Assembly: GCF_033958435.1 (NCBI RefSeq)
Contig: NC_134139.1
Location: 207,931,501 to 207,995,500 of the forward strand
DNA length: 64,000 bases
Direction: 5' to 3'
DNA from: Carettochelys insculpta
Lineage: Eukaryota; Chordata; Testudines; Carettochelyidae
Shown here: positions 24,144 through 35,445 of the stretch, piece after piece
How positions within the stretch are numbered: the first letter of the stretch is position 1
Layout of the letters: each line of letters starts with the position of its first letter
Notes under the pieces: model-generated
Told to the model about the DNA's origin: nothing
Database searches by the model: none
Seen by the model: the letters and a program-made list of their open reading frames with translations, nothing else
Position numbers and translations under genes: made by a program

Positions 24144-25017
24144 TCAGGGGTGGCTACGCTGCACTGTAATTCCATGCTTGAGCCCCGGCTCTGGGCTAAT
24201 CCCTGTTCCACCTACACTGCAAAGCTGCGTCTACACGTGCACGCTACTTCGAAGTAGTGGCACCAACTTCGAAATAGCGCCCGTCGCGTCTACACGCGTC
24301 GGGCGCTATTTCGAAGTTAACTTCGACGTTAGGCGGCGAGACGTCGAAGTCGCTAACCTCATGAGGAGATAGGAATAGCGCCCTACTTTGACGTTCAACG
24401 TCGAAGTAGGGACCGTGTAGACGATCCGCGTCCCGCAACGTCGAAATTGCTGGGTCCTCCATGGCGGCCATCAGCTGGGGGGTTGAGAGATGCTCTCTCT
24501 CCAGCCCGTGCGGGGCTCTATGGTCACCGTGGGCAGCAGCCCTTAGCCCAGGGCTTCTGGCTGCTTCTGCGGCAGCTGGGGATCTATGCTGCAGGCACAG
24601 GGTCTGCAACCAGTTGTCAGCTCTGTGTATCTTGTGTTGTTTAGTGCAACTGTGTCTGGGAGGGGCCCTTTAAGGGAGTGGCTGGCTGTTGAGTCCGCCC
24701 TGTGACCCTGTCTGCAGCTGTGCCTGGCACCCTTATTTCAATGTGTGCTACTTTGACGTGTAGACGTTCCCTCGCTGCACCTATTTCGATGTTGGGCTGA
24801 GCAACGTCGAAGTTGAACATCGACGTTGCCGGCCCTGGAGCACGTGTAGACGTTATTCATCGAAATAGACTATTTCGATGTTGGCTGCACGTGTAGACGT
24901 AGCCCAAGTGTGCTAACCCAGGGCTGGGAGCCAGGCTGCAGAGTCTGAGCTCGCGTCAAGCCAGGAGCCAGGGTCCAAGCTCCAAGCTCCATTGCTCTAC
25001 GGTGTAGCCATAGCCCT
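24144..25017. mobile_element. Possible outer inverted-repeat element hosting a TCGA-rich element
   Basis: The sequence GGGGTGGCTACGCTGC (~24147) on the left and GGTGTAGCCATAGCCC (25001-25016) on the right are approximate inverted ends around the element at 24223-24904. No clear target duplication was found, so the outer boundaries are uncertain. Confidence 0.35.
24223..24904 (+). mobile_element. TCGA-rich non-autonomous DNA transposon, copy A
   Basis: Inverted ends AGCTGCGTCTACACGTGCAC and (reverse complement of the right end) GGCTACGTCTACACGTGCAG. Flanked by CAA on both sides (24220-24222, 24905-24907). The interior has repeated TTCGAAGTAGC / ATTTCGATG / ACGTCGAAGT motifs near both ends and a conserved GC-rich middle with GTCCTCCATGGCGGCCATCA. 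682 bp. A conserved antisense open frame is shared with the other copies, but it is not a transposase I recognise. Confidence 0.9.
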
Positions 25018-26485
25018 GGTTTACTCAGGGGTCATCTGGAAGTATCCCACAATTCCATGGGACAGCCTTCTGCCCCACAATCTGCATCCCACTCTCTTGA
25101 CCTGGACACCTTACTTGGCAGCAGTAAGTAAGCAGCAGCTCCGGCTAGGAGAATTAACCCCTTCTTCCCTGATCCCTGACCTGCGAGCGCCCCATCCGAG
25201 ACCCCTCCTGGGTTTGCAGCTCAGAGTGAAACTTTGGAGCTGCTTCCTGGTAAACGCAAGGCAGACAGTGCCATTTCCCCACAGTGTGCTACTTTCCCCT
25301 TGGCTGAGAGTGGCCGCATTGCAGGGGAGCCCCAGGGACCCACCTAGGGTCTCCATAGCTGGGTCAGCCGACCCAAATCCCCCAGCTGTGGGCTTACCCT
25401 GCAGAGCAGAAGTGCCCTCAGACAGGGAACATGGCAAGCGTGTTTCATTTGCAGGCTCTGGCGGTGCCCCTTATACAGAGAGAGAGTGAATCCACGCAGA
25501 GGAGTTTGAATGAGCTGGGGCCTGTCGCTGGTTACTAGCCAAAGCCGGCTGGGCATCACCCCCTTTGCATTCCACCATTTATCGGTGCAGAGGCAGACGG
25601 GCCTGTCTCCTCTGTGTGTGCACTGTGCACTCGCTCCCAAGAAGGTTGGGTTGGAAGAGGAACGCTTGATCTTCTCCTAAGGGGGCATCCCCGGGGAGGC
25701 TGAGGGAGAGCTTGGAGGGAGGTGTTGGCTGCTGTGCATGTTTAGAAGCACAGCTTATCCCTGACTCTGGGCTTCCATGGACGCTTAATGGAAGGAGGGT
25801 GCAGGGCATTCACCTGTGACTCACGGGCCAGCTGTGAAAGCGAAACCAGAGTAATGACCAGATGGAGCTGAGGCTGGAGTCAGATCCAAAGCCAAAGTCT
25901 GGGCAGCTCAGCTCCAAGGGTTCTTCTTCTCCTACGTTTCGGAGCGGCTGGATCTGAAGCCTGGGGGTAGCCCGGGCCTTTTGCTAGCCACAACCTAAAG
26001 AAACTTGCCTGTGAGGTTAACTCACGCACCAACAGTGCCGGGAGTGATGGGGGATGTTACACAGCCAGTGCTAGCCAATCACAGGGCAAGTGGGCAAGAG
26101 AGCGTGGCAGCAAGCACAATCAAGGGCAGCTGGTAGGTGACAATGGACAGACTGGCCCTAGGATAAACAGGGATCACCTTGAGATTTTAGGTGCTTCTAG
26201 GGCATTGTCACCTGCCTTTCTGTGCTCAGCTTGGGCTGCACATTCATCGCAGGCTGGCAGAGTCAGTCTGGGTCCAGCCAGCCAGCCCAGCATCTTGTCT
26301 TCCAACAGGGGCTGGCTGGGGCCAGGTGCTTCAGCAGAAGTGAGCAAAACAGGGCAATATATCAAGTGACCCCTCCCTGGTCATCCAGTCCCAGGTTCTG
26401 ACAATAAGAGGCTGAGGGGAACCCTTCTTGGCTAATAAGGCTGGGTTGACCCTCCAGGAGTGAGATTCATCCAAACAGACTGATG
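25018..26485. other. No gene seen; possible KCNK3 3' UTR
   Basis: No recognisable repeat or gene. If the poly(A) site near 28322 belongs to KCNK3 this would be transcribed as UTR. Confidence 0.35.
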
Positions 26486-27180
26486 TACTCAGAGAATCGT
26501 AGGGCTAGAAGGGACCTCAGGAGGTCATCAAACACAACCCCCTGCCCAAAGTAGGACCAAACCCAACTAAACCATCCCGGCCAGGGCTTTGTCAAACTGG
26601 GACATGAAAACCTCTAGGGATGGAGATTCCACCACCTCTCTTGGCAACACATTCCAGTGCTTCACCTCCCTCCCGGGGAAATAGTTTTCCCTAATCTCCG
26701 ACCTACACCTCCCCCTCTGTAACTTCAGACCATTGCTCCTTGTTCTGCTGTCTGTCACCACTGAGAACAGCCTCTCCCCATCCTCTTTGGAACCCCTGTC
26801 AAGCAGCTGGAGGCTGCTATCAAATCTCCCTCACTCTTCCCTTCTGTAGACTAAATACGCCCAGACTCCTCAGCCTCTCTTCATAAGTCGCATGCTCCAG
26901 CCCCCTCATCATTTTTGTTGTCCTCCACTGGACTCTCTCCAATGTGTCCACGTCGTTTCAGTAACAGAGAGCCCAGAATGGGATACAATATTCCAGGTGT
27001 GGCCTAACCTCTGTTGAATAAAGGAGAATAATCACTTCCCTAGATCTGCTGGCACTGCTCCTTCTAAAGCAGCATGATATGCTGTTAACCTCCTTGGCTA
27101 CAAGGGCACATGGTTGACTCATGCCCAGCTTCTGGACTTTCATGCCCAGGTCCTTTTCTGCAGAACTACACGAAGGTGGC
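26486..27180 (-). repeat. CR1 LINE 3' ~0.7 kb
   Basis: Tail AGAATCGTAGGGCTAGAAGG on the left; the minus strand then encodes [20 protein letters not shown] and, further right, VRPHLEYCIPFWAL and the SSAEKDLGMKVQK block of ORF2. Frame broken; dead copy. Confidence 0.9.
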
Positions 27181-27889
27181 AGGGGTGTGGTCACAGGGAG
27201 AACAGCAGGCAGAGGTGGAAACCTTAGTCCATAACGGTTCCTGTTTATGGCAGGTGTGAAGGATGGGAAGGGAGTTCAGTTGCACTCAGGTTCCGGGGAG
27301 ATATCGCTTTCTGTTTAAAAATGGAAGCCGCCGCTACTCTCTTTCCTCGCACATGCAGCCACAAAGGCAGGGGGAGAGCTCACAGAGGTCACAGTTTGGA
27401 GGGAGAAAGGAAGCATTTTGGACACAAGAAGAAAACCCCTAGGCTGGTTTTCACCAGACTCTCTGAAAAGCTGTCACAGGGGGAGTCTAGGTTCAGCCCA
27501 GATAAAAGGCTCCTGGGCCAGGCAGAAGGAATTGTGTCCAGAGCTCCCTGTGTGGCAGCCAAAGGACGTTTGGGAGTTCTACATGGGGTCACAGCTGTCT
27601 GGTTCGAAGTTCATGGCATTTTGCAAAGCAAAAGCAAATCTCTCTTCCCTCTCCCCTTGCCTGACTCCAATCTGGAGACGCCCAAAGTCCATCCCTCCAT
27701 GGCTCCATGCACACAGCCACCAAAGCCAGGAGAGGAGGTGGTACCTGGGACCTTCGGCACCAAAAGCACAGCGCTCAGTGTCCTTGAGTGAAAGGCATCA
27801 CTCCGTTAGCCTGGGGCAGACAGCGGGCTTTTCCAGCGGTTGCCACCTCTAGGGGGATGACGCGGTACCATGCACTAAGCTGTAGATTC
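27181..27889. other. No gene seen
   Basis: No recognisable gene or repeat; overlapping open frames without known motifs. Confidence 0.35.
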
Positions 27890-28345
27890 CTCTCGGGTGA
27901 TTTTATGACACCCCACACACACACCCTTTATTTATTTGGGTGAACGGTGACAAAGGCTGTAACCCACCTAGTCCCAGAGCATCAGTTTCAAAGCACGAGC
28001 CAAACCCGTCTCTCACCCTTTACTGAACGCAAAACGTGTTTTGAATACTTGATGACCTGTACATACTGTTAGAGACGAGAAGATATTTATTATAGATAAA
28101 GCTGTGTTCATCATATCCCTATACCCTTTATGAATATCGACTGTAAAGGCGCATTGTGGGGGTGGAATATGGAACAAGGTATGGATGACTCTGGGATGTT
28201 TTCTCTTAGCATTTTTCTCCTTTTTAGAACCAGTGGGGGTTAAACCTCAGAAAAGGTTGTCTGTTTCTCATGCCAAAGCATATTTGTACTGCTGTTTTAC
28301 TTTCATTAGCGAGAGAAATAAAGTCTGATTCAAAGCTCAGGGTTG
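27890..28345 (+). terminator. KCNK3: Candidate distal polyadenylation region of KCNK3
   Basis: An AT-rich block free of recognised repeats contains CA repeats, TTTATTTATT, TATTTATTATAG and then AATAAA at 28317-28322. The texture is that of the end of a vertebrate 3' UTR on the + strand. It lies ~8.4 kb after the KCNK3 stop, of which over 2 kb is inserted mobile DNA. Assignment to KCNK3 rather than to another transcript is inference from strand and from the absence of any other + strand gene between. Confidence 0.4.
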
Positions 28346-28463
28346 CCGCCGCCTTTTCTTCATTATGGACAATCCAGAATATATTCAACTGATTTATAAT
28401 TCTTTGCAGCGCTGTTGCAGCCCTAGTTGAGTTCACAGCCTCATTGTGCTGGGAGCTGTACGT

Positions 28464-28945
28464 CAGTGTTTCTCAAGGTTTTTTTATAAAGTTCCCCTTT
28501 TTCAAAAAAAAAAAATGCTAAGTATCTCCTGACCTCTCTCACATACCCTAAGGGTACACATACCACCTGTTGAGAAACGTGGTCCTAAGGTAACCTGAGG
28601 TTTTGAAACAAGTGCCCTTCAACCTTTTCCGATTACTGTACCTTTTCAAGAGTCAGATTTGTTTTGCATACCCGCAAGTTACACCTGACTTAAAAACTAC
28701 TTACTTACAAAAGCAGGCACAAATCTCACAGCAGCCTGCTACTGAAAACTTGCTGACTGCCTACCATCTTCTGATCAAATCAGTGAATTGGAAGAGAAAT
28801 ATTGCACTTACGTTTCAGAGCAAGGCACCAAAGTGGTAGAAAGAAGCCATTGAATAAAACTAGGCCGATCTCTAGATGAGTTGATGTACCCTGGAAGACT
28901 TTGGTGTGCCCCCAAAGCACACGTACCCCTGGTTGAGAAGCTCTG
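28464..28945. mobile_element. Probable hAT-type MITE
   Basis: Left end CAGTGTTTCTCAAGGTT and right end GGTTGAGAAGCTCTG are inverted (CAG...TTCTCAA). Flanks CTGTACGT and CTGCGCAT agree at 5 of 8 positions. An additional GTTGAGAAACGTGG near 28582 may mark a nested shorter copy. AT-rich and non-coding. Confidence 0.55.
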
Positions 28946-29429
28946 CTGCGCATGCACACAAGGAGGGATGACTCTCATTTGAAGCGCTAAGAACGTAAAC
29001 AGGCCATGAACAGAGGAGGAGGGATTTGCCCAATGCAGCCAGCAGACCTGTGTGTGGCACTCAGGAGTCCTGAGGTCTAGGCCCTACCTACTGCCCCACA
29101 CTACTTCTCAGGTCCAAACTAGAGCCAGATTTTATCCTCACCGCAGTCAGATAAGTCCACGAAAAATACCTGCTATGAGCAGCCGTGCTGGGAGATGCTG
29201 GCCTCTAGTCTCACCTGGTTCCCTGCCTGAACTCCCAACACCTTCTGCGCAGAGTAAGAAAAAGGATCTAACGCATCCTAGGCCTGGGGTGAGGCCCCAG
29301 GCCCAGAGAAAGTACTCCAGGCTTTGCAAAATTAAGCTGCAAGCTAGCTAGAGGCGGGCATTGCTCCTGGCATCTGGCAAGAAGAGATCTCATATTGTAG
29401 AAACACACAGACCGAAGCGGTCATAGGCA
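28946..29429. other. No gene seen
   Basis: No recognisable content. Confidence 0.35.
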
Positions 29430-30345
29430 CATTCCAGCGGGATGGTGCCAGAACACCCCCTTAGGAAACAGCTTGGGACCAATGCACTTGATAGGATGGA
29501 GTTTCCAGGCACAGCGAGAGAAGTCAACCCAGGGTTATCTTTGCTTAAAAACTGGGCTACTTACAGCAAATTCAACCAGCCACAGCAGTACTTCTGCCAG
29601 CCCCACTGGCCAGCCAGAAGCCACACAGGCAAACCCACAGACTTCCCAGCTGCTCTACCAACCCAGACGAACAACCCCCAAATTAAGGTGAGCGGTTATT
29701 AAACCAGATTCACCCAACACCACACAGATTCTTCCAGACCCCAAAGGGCCCAGCCCCAGCCCCCCGCTCAATATACACTTGGCTCTTTCCCCAGATCCTT
29801 GGATCTAATACTTAAGGCTGTTTCTACACAGGCCACTTTCTTTGAAAGTGGCATGGTAATACATGGCCCAAAAGATGCTAATGAGGCACAGATGCAAATT
29901 CCTCACGCCTCATTAGCATAACATCACGTGATTTGGAGTCCAGAGGACCGTTCTTCCGGACTCCAAAATGCCGTGCAGAAGCGCAGCACCGGGGGAGCTT
30001 CCAGAAGGAAGTCCTTCTTCCGGAGGCCCCTTCTTCCCAAAAATTTTTGGAAAGAAGGGACATCCGGAAGAGGGACTTCCTTCCAGAAGAGCCCCCCGGG
30101 GGCCACGTTTCTAAACGGTGTTTTGGAGTCCGGAAGAATGGTCTTCTGGACTCCAAATCACGTGAACGTGTGCTAATGAGGCGCGGGGAATTTGCATCCG
30201 TGCCTCATCAGCATATTTTGGGCCGCGTATTACCATGCCACTTTCAAAGAAAGTGGCCTGTGTAGAAACGGCCTAAGGGTTCACTAACAAAAAGAAAGAA
30301 CAGGGTTAGAGAGAAATAGTTAAAGCGATACTTTACACACATTTA
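29430..30345 (-). repeat. Unclassified long interspersed repeat, copy 2
   Basis: Reverse complement of 10090-10680 (shared TCAATATACACTTGGCTC, TTGCTTAAAAACTGGGC and AGAGAGAAATAGTTAAAG blocks). Interrupted by a palindromic MITE at 29816-30273. No coding content recognised; presence of two copies shows it is dispersed. Confidence 0.6.
29816..30273. mobile_element. 458-bp palindromic MITE with TAA duplication
   Basis: Almost the whole element is one inverted repeat. The left end GGCTGTTTCTACACAGGCCA matches the reverse complement of the right end GTGTAGAAACGGCC. Further in, CTTTCTTTGAAAGTGGCATG, GCTAATGAGGC and TTGGAGTCCAGAGGACCG-type blocks recur in inverted order. TAA flanks both sides (29813-29815, 30274-30276). 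No protein coding is recognised. It can fold into a long hairpin. Confidence 0.9.
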
Positions 30346-30353
30346 TTCCAAGT

Positions 30354-30478
30354 ATCAGAGAGGGAGCCGTGTTAGTCTGTATCTTTGAGAACAAGAAGTC
30401 CTGTGGCACCTTATAGACTAACAGATATTTTGAAGCATAAGCTTTCGTGGGCAAAGACCTGCTTCGTCAGATGCATGA
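30354..30478 (-). repeat. Penelope-like family 2 terminal repeat
   Basis: TATCAGAGAGGGAGCCGTGT, AGTCCTGTGGCACCTTATAG and AAGCTTTCGTGGGCAAAGAC. On the minus strand the last block gives CCCACGAAAGCTT. The paired GTGGG arm is altered (GCAGG) in this copy. Confidence 0.85.
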
Positions 30479-30577
30479 GTTGGGGGGCGGGGCTCAGAGG
30501 AAGTCATTTATGCAGGTCAGCGATATTATATGCTGATTCTTTAAAGTCGTTGCAAACATCCTTTTGAAGGATAGTAA

Positions 30578-30745
30578 CAGAGAGGTGGGTATGTCAGTGT
30601 GTATTCTGTCAAAACAAAGCAGCCATCCTGTAGCAATTTAAAGACAAACAAAATAATTTATTAGGTGATGGACGTTCTTGGGACAGACCCACTTCTTCAG
30701 ATCTATAGCATTTCCAGAACAGACTCAATATATAAAGCACAGAGG
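30578..30745 (-). repeat. Penelope-like family 1 terminal repeat
   Basis: TAGTAACAGAGAGG, GTCAAAACAAAGCAGCC, AAATAATTTATTAGGTGATG and GACCCACTTCTTCAGATC correspond to the end of the element at 54725-56596, in minus orientation. It lies ~100 bp from a family 2 terminal repeat in the same orientation. Confidence 0.8.
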
Positions 30746-31812
30746 TCCAAACATTGTTATCACAATCTTTATACAATTTATACAATTTACAGACAAACAT
30801 GATACAGACTTATAAGCCACGTATATAAATTCAGGGCATCATTAGCTTTAATTAGACACTTCATACGACCTCTTTGATACAATCTGTGGTTCCAATATAA
30901 GACACATGAAAAACCCACCCCTGACTGCGCTTGTCTGTTGTCGGGGAACACACAGGCACAGTGATCCAGCAGAATCTGCTGATGACTGTTACTGCGCTTC
31001 ATGGACAGTAAACCTGGCCTGGCACCTTTGCACCTTACCTGACGGTGTGCTACGGGGGTACCTCTGGCCATCCGCGCAGAGCTGGGGCAGCACACAGCCC
31101 GAGCACATGCACGCAGCTGAACAGTTGTCAACAACTGAGAGAGCAGGAGATCTGTCAGGACATCACACGGCACAGGAGCTGCAAGAAGGGCCGGGGAGAT
31201 GGGGAAAACTAGGAGAAGCTGGATAGTTGAACTGAAGCAAAGAGAACAGAATGGATGACCACAGGAGCCAAGGGGCAACACTCATGGGGTGAGGTGGGTG
31301 TTCACAGAGCATTGAGCCCTGCAGTGGTGAGAGAGAGAGATGTGAGAGCAGAGAACAAGGGGCCTGGGAAGCCTTGAAAAGAGATGGAGAACAAAGGATA
31401 TGGGATCACAGTGGCCGACAGGTGTAGGCACAAAGAAGGCCAGGCGTATGAGGGTCCAGCAACCTAGCTCTCAGAGGCCAGGCCTCTAACCTTAAGCCAT
31501 CCATCAGTGAGGTCCAAATAGCTGCTATTTCCTGGCACTTGCATTTACTTGTGCACCACTAGACTGTGAAGGTTCCTTTGCCAGAACGGCATGTTTTCTT
31601 GCCTCCCGACATTTCCCAAGAAAAAAACTGCAACCTTGGCTTTGTCCAGGACTTCTGTCCCCTTTGATCAGCCATTAGATCTTCTCCAAACGACCTAGAG
31701 CGGCGGGTGATTCCAGAAGCCCTCAGTTATTTCCATCCAGGCCTGTCACCACACTGTGACTCAGCAGGACACATGACAGCAGGGGCGGCAGGCCTCGCTT
31801 TGATCGTAGCCC
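30746..31812. other. No gene seen
   Basis: No recognisable gene or repeat boundary. Confidence 0.35.
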
Positions 31813-31820
31813 TCTAATGC

Positions 31821-33509
31821 CTGGTTTCCCAAACTGGGGGGTGTGCCCCCCAGGGGGCATGAAGAATTTCTGGGGGGAGGCATGAGGTGACCCAGCCACC
31901 CCCCATCTGTCGTCATTTCCCCCACTCCAAAAAAAAGCCGGCCTTTGCTTCCGGCTCTCAACCCCTGCCATTTTACAAGGGCGACCCGGCGCAGCGGCGA
32001 TAAAAAGCAGGCAGCTGGCGAAGGCCCGAGGGGAGCTAGCTGCCTCCTGCAAAGGAGTGTGGGTTGTGGGGAGAAGGGAGGAAGATGGGGTTAGATGGGG
32101 GACTGGGGAGCCTGGCTCCAGGGAAAGGGAGGGGGAGGGGGTAAGAGTCGGGGGCTGGTGGTGCCGGGCTTTCGGGGAGGGTAGGGGCTCGGGCGGGTGG
32201 TTCGTGGGGCTGAGGCAGCTGGCCCTGGCACAGCAGGGCTCAGGTGGCTGGCCCCAGCTTGGGTTGCTTAGGCTGGCGGGTGGGGGGCTGGCCCTGGCAG
32301 AGCAAGGCTCAGGTGGCTGATCCGCAAATTGGGTGGGTGTCTCAGGCGGCCGGCAGGTGGGTGTCTGGTGAGTGGGTGGGTGGCTGTGGCAGTGAAGGGC
32401 TCGGGTGGGTGGCTGGCTGGCTGGCGTGGGCAGCTGTGGCGGCTGGCACTAGGCTCAGGCATCTGGCCAGCAAGGCCTGCACCAGGCACCCACAAGGTGG
32501 GGGCCGTGCCATGAGCTTGGCCACTCCAAAGTCTGCCTCTGGGCTGGGACGGGAATGGCGCAGTGTCTCGTACCCCACCCAGGGCTGCAGCTGGTCTCTG
32601 CAGGGCCTTGGCTGCGCCTGCAGCTCTGGGGCCATGCCAGCAGCTCATTCGAGGCAAAGCGGGTACCCACAGGGAGAGAGCCATGTCCAGCATGGGGCTG
32701 GAACCAGCCTTCATAGCCAGCGGCTGGGCTGGTGTCAGCCCAGCAGGGGTCAAGGCCCAGCAGGAGATCAGGGGGCCCCGGGGCTGGGGAGGGCACTAAG
32801 GCTCTGGCGAGTGGGGTGCCGCTCAGGGCAGGGTGGCACGGCTGTACTGAGTCTGCCGTCTGCTATTTTCCAGACAACATTTTAGGCAACTCCATTCATA
32901 AATTAGTACGAAATCCATTCGACATTGATGTTGGTACATTGCCAGAAGTCTTGCAAGAACAAGCACGCAAAACAAAATATGGTTCAAGTGGTAAAGATCA
33001 TTTCGAAAACTCAAGCTTGGAAGAATTTTGGATAAAATATTTCCCAATGTCCTTGCAAGCTGATAAAAGCACTGCGTATTATTCTTTCATTTGTGTCAAC
33101 ATACTTCTGTGAAAAAAGCTTTTCAAGTTTAGTCTCATTAAAAACAAAACAAAAAAATCAACTGGATGTCCAAAACCATTTGCTTTGCACACTTTCTTCT
33201 TTCCTACCTAGGATTTCCCAGCTTGTGAAGAAAATGCAGCAGCATCCTTCACATTAAGTTCATTTTCTTTCTGCTGTTTCTGATGTTAAATTACATTTTT
33301 ATTAAATTTTTGGCCCAAGAAAAACTATCTGTGCTTATTTTTAATTTTAAATAACATTTTTATATCAAGCTTTTGTGATTATTTTAAATTATGAATTGAA
33401 TTTTTGGTTAAAAGGGGGGTTGGATGATGGTAAAGAGGAGGTGGGGGGCGTGAGGGTCTCTCAAAAATCAAAAGGGGGGCATGATGCTGAAAAGTTTGGG
33501 AATCACTGG
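31821..33509 (+). mobile_element. hAT transposon, longer copy with transposase relic
   Basis: Ends CTGGTTTCCCAAACTGGG and AAAGTTTGGGAATCACTGG are inverted, and the flanks TCTAATGC (31813-31820) / TCTAAGGA (33510-33517) share their first five bases. The terminal segments match, in inverse orientation, the shorter elements at 6564-7290 and 37852-38574. Unlike those, this copy has a coding relic at ~32870-33230. It appears closest to the ancestral form but is internally rearranged (GC-rich repeats at 32100-32460). Confidence 0.8.
32870..33230 (+). pseudogene. hAT transposase C-terminal dimerisation domain remnant
   Basis: The frame contains LEEFWIKYFPMSLQADKSTA followed by a cysteine-containing block that, across a frameshift, would correspond to the conserved segment preceding an SLVSLKTKQ-like motif and later RISQL. 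In hAT (Charlie/ZBED-type) transposases this is the C-terminal dimerisation region. Stops and shifts break it near 33110. The zinc finger and catalytic core are not recognisable upstream, so the enzyme is dead. Confidence 0.7.
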
Positions 33510-33663
33510 TCTAAGGAGCATAAATCTAGTGGCCTAACTTCTTCTATTTCCTGGCAACCATCAGTGGCGTGTGTAAGCCCTTGTGGTCTGATGAGACATA
33601 CCAGAATTTACCAGACCAATTTGACCCCATCCTTCCTCCCCAGTTTTGCTGTTTGCAACATCA

Positions 33664-33698
33664 CCTTCTTCTTCTTCTTCTTCTTCTTCTTCTTCTTC
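33664..33698. repeat. (TTC)n microsatellite
   Basis: About eleven to twelve perfect TTC/CTT units. Confidence 0.95.
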
Positions 33699-33699
33699 T

Positions 33700-34035
33700 C
33701 TAATATTCATCTTCCTATGGTTCCTAGGAGTCTATTGTGTCAGGTGCTGTACAAACACAAAACAATAAAGTAATCCACCTGACTCTTGGTCTGTGTTAAT
33801 AGTGCCCCCAGCTATCTATTTTCATGGCCCCTGTTACCGTAGTATCTGAGCTCCTCACCGTTTTCATCCTGCCAACTTCCCTGTGAAGTGAGGCTGTGCC
33901 AAGCTCATCATTGTGAAGATGGGAAGTGGGGGCAAAGGGAGACCAAGTGACTTACCCAGGGTGATGCAGAAAGTCTGTAGCAGAAAAGGGAGCTCACCCC
34001 AAGCTGGTGCCCTAGCCCCTGGGCCACTCTTCTCC
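33700..34035. repeat. MIR/CORE-SINE-like and tail remnants
   Basis: TCAGGTGCTGTACAAACACA (~33739) is a common amniote repeat tail. AAGTGACTTACCCAGGGTGA with the following CAGAAAGTCTGTAGCAGAAA (~33944-33985) resembles the core of MIR-type SINEs. Both degraded. Confidence 0.55.
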
Positions 34036-34447
34036 TCGGCCATGCTCCTGATTTGTGCCTCTGTGTCTGACTGCAATACGGTTCTCAAAAAGGGGCAGTC
34101 ATGTCCGTGGGTCTGATCCCCAAAGTGTCCCTGGACCTTCCAGCTCAGATCCGTCATCCCCAAATCTACCAGAGCAAGCTAAAGTTGGGGTGGGGGGGGC
34201 CTCCCACCATGTGCTGGACCCACCAAGCTTAGGGCAGCAGCAAGAGTCACTGAGGCAGGAAACGCCTCTCTTGATGTCATAGCTGGTAAAATGGGGAGCA
34301 GGGGAATACCTGGGGACTGGCTGCCCCATAATATGACATGGGCGTTCCCACCAGGCCACCTTCTGGAGAGTATGGGGGATGTTCTGACAAGCCACCGGGT
34401 AACAAGTCCCTGATCCTACCCCTCATTAAATATTTCCTCTTCTGGGC
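34036..34447. other. No gene seen
   Basis: No recognisable content. Confidence 0.35.
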
Positions 34448-35030
34448 CATAGAATCACAGAATCCCAGGGGTGGAAGGGACCTCAGGAGCTTGTCCTGTC
34501 CATCCCTCTGCTTCAAGCAGGATCAACCACAGTAAGTTATCCGAGCCAGGACCTTGTCAAGCCAGGACTTAGAAGCCTGTAGGGATAGAGAATCCACCAC
34601 CTCTCTAGGTAACGAATTTCCAGTGCTTCACCACCCGCCTGGCGAAGTAGTTTTTCTGAAATCTAACCTACACCTCTCCCTCTTCAACTTCAGACCATTG
34701 CTCCTTGTTCTGCCATCTGTCACCACTGAGAACAGTTTCTCACCCTCCTCTTTAGAGCTCCCCTTCAGGAAGTTGAAGGCTGCTATTAAATCACCCCTCA
34801 GTCTTCTCTTCTGTAAACTAAACAACCCCAAATCCCTCAGCCCCTCCTCAAAGGTCTTGTGCCCCTTAATCATGGGCCCCTTAATCGTTTTTCTTGCCCT
34901 CCACTGAACCTGCTCCAGCACATCCACATCCTTTTAATACTGGGGGGCCAAAAACTGGACATAATGTTCCAGATGTGGCCTCACCAGCGCCAAATAGAGG
35001 GGAACAGCCACTTCCCATGCAGGGCCCACG
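34448..35030 (-). repeat. CR1 LINE 3' ~0.6 kb
   Basis: Tail ATAGAATCACAGAATCCCAG at left; the minus strand encodes [20 protein letters not shown] and [20 protein letters not shown]. The right end contains the block read as [17 protein letters not shown]. Confidence 0.9.
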
Positions 35031-35248
35031 TTACTGAGCCAACATACAGAGAAAAGCAGGTGTCTAAGCTACAGAGCAAAGCTCCAGAACGTCTCTCCTA
35101 CCCCCTTCCTTTGGCCACCTTCCTTATGCAGTGGAGCTGCCCAGTTGTCACCCCACCTTGCAGGTCCAAAATTAATTGATGCACTAAATCAATAGCTTAT
35201 ACAGCTCTTTGGTACAACAATCTTCCATTGACGAGTCCTTAATTGCTC
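35031..35248. other. No gene seen
   Basis: Spacer without recognisable content. Confidence 0.3.
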
Positions 35249-35445
35249 CCCAGCTCCCTGGGAACCTTCAGAGCCCCCATGTTCCATTGCCTGACCCCCA
35301 ACCACCCTCCAGCTGCCGGGGAAACTTGAGAGCCCCAGTGTTCCACCCAGCTGCCCCAGGCTCCCAGCCATCAGGGATCTTTTGGGGACCCCATCATTGC
35401 ACCAGACAGACCCATAAGTAACCCCAGCTGCCAGGAGCCTTTGGG
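35249..35445. repeat. Degenerate minisatellite, ~58-bp unit
   Basis: Four diverged units begin with CAGCTCCCTGGGAACCTTC-like sequence (CAGCTGCCGGGGAAACTTG, CAGCCATCAGGGATCTTTT, CAGCTGCCAGGAGCCTTTG) spaced ~56-60 bp, each except the last followed by a GAGCCCC.TGTTCCA-like block. Confidence 0.6.
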
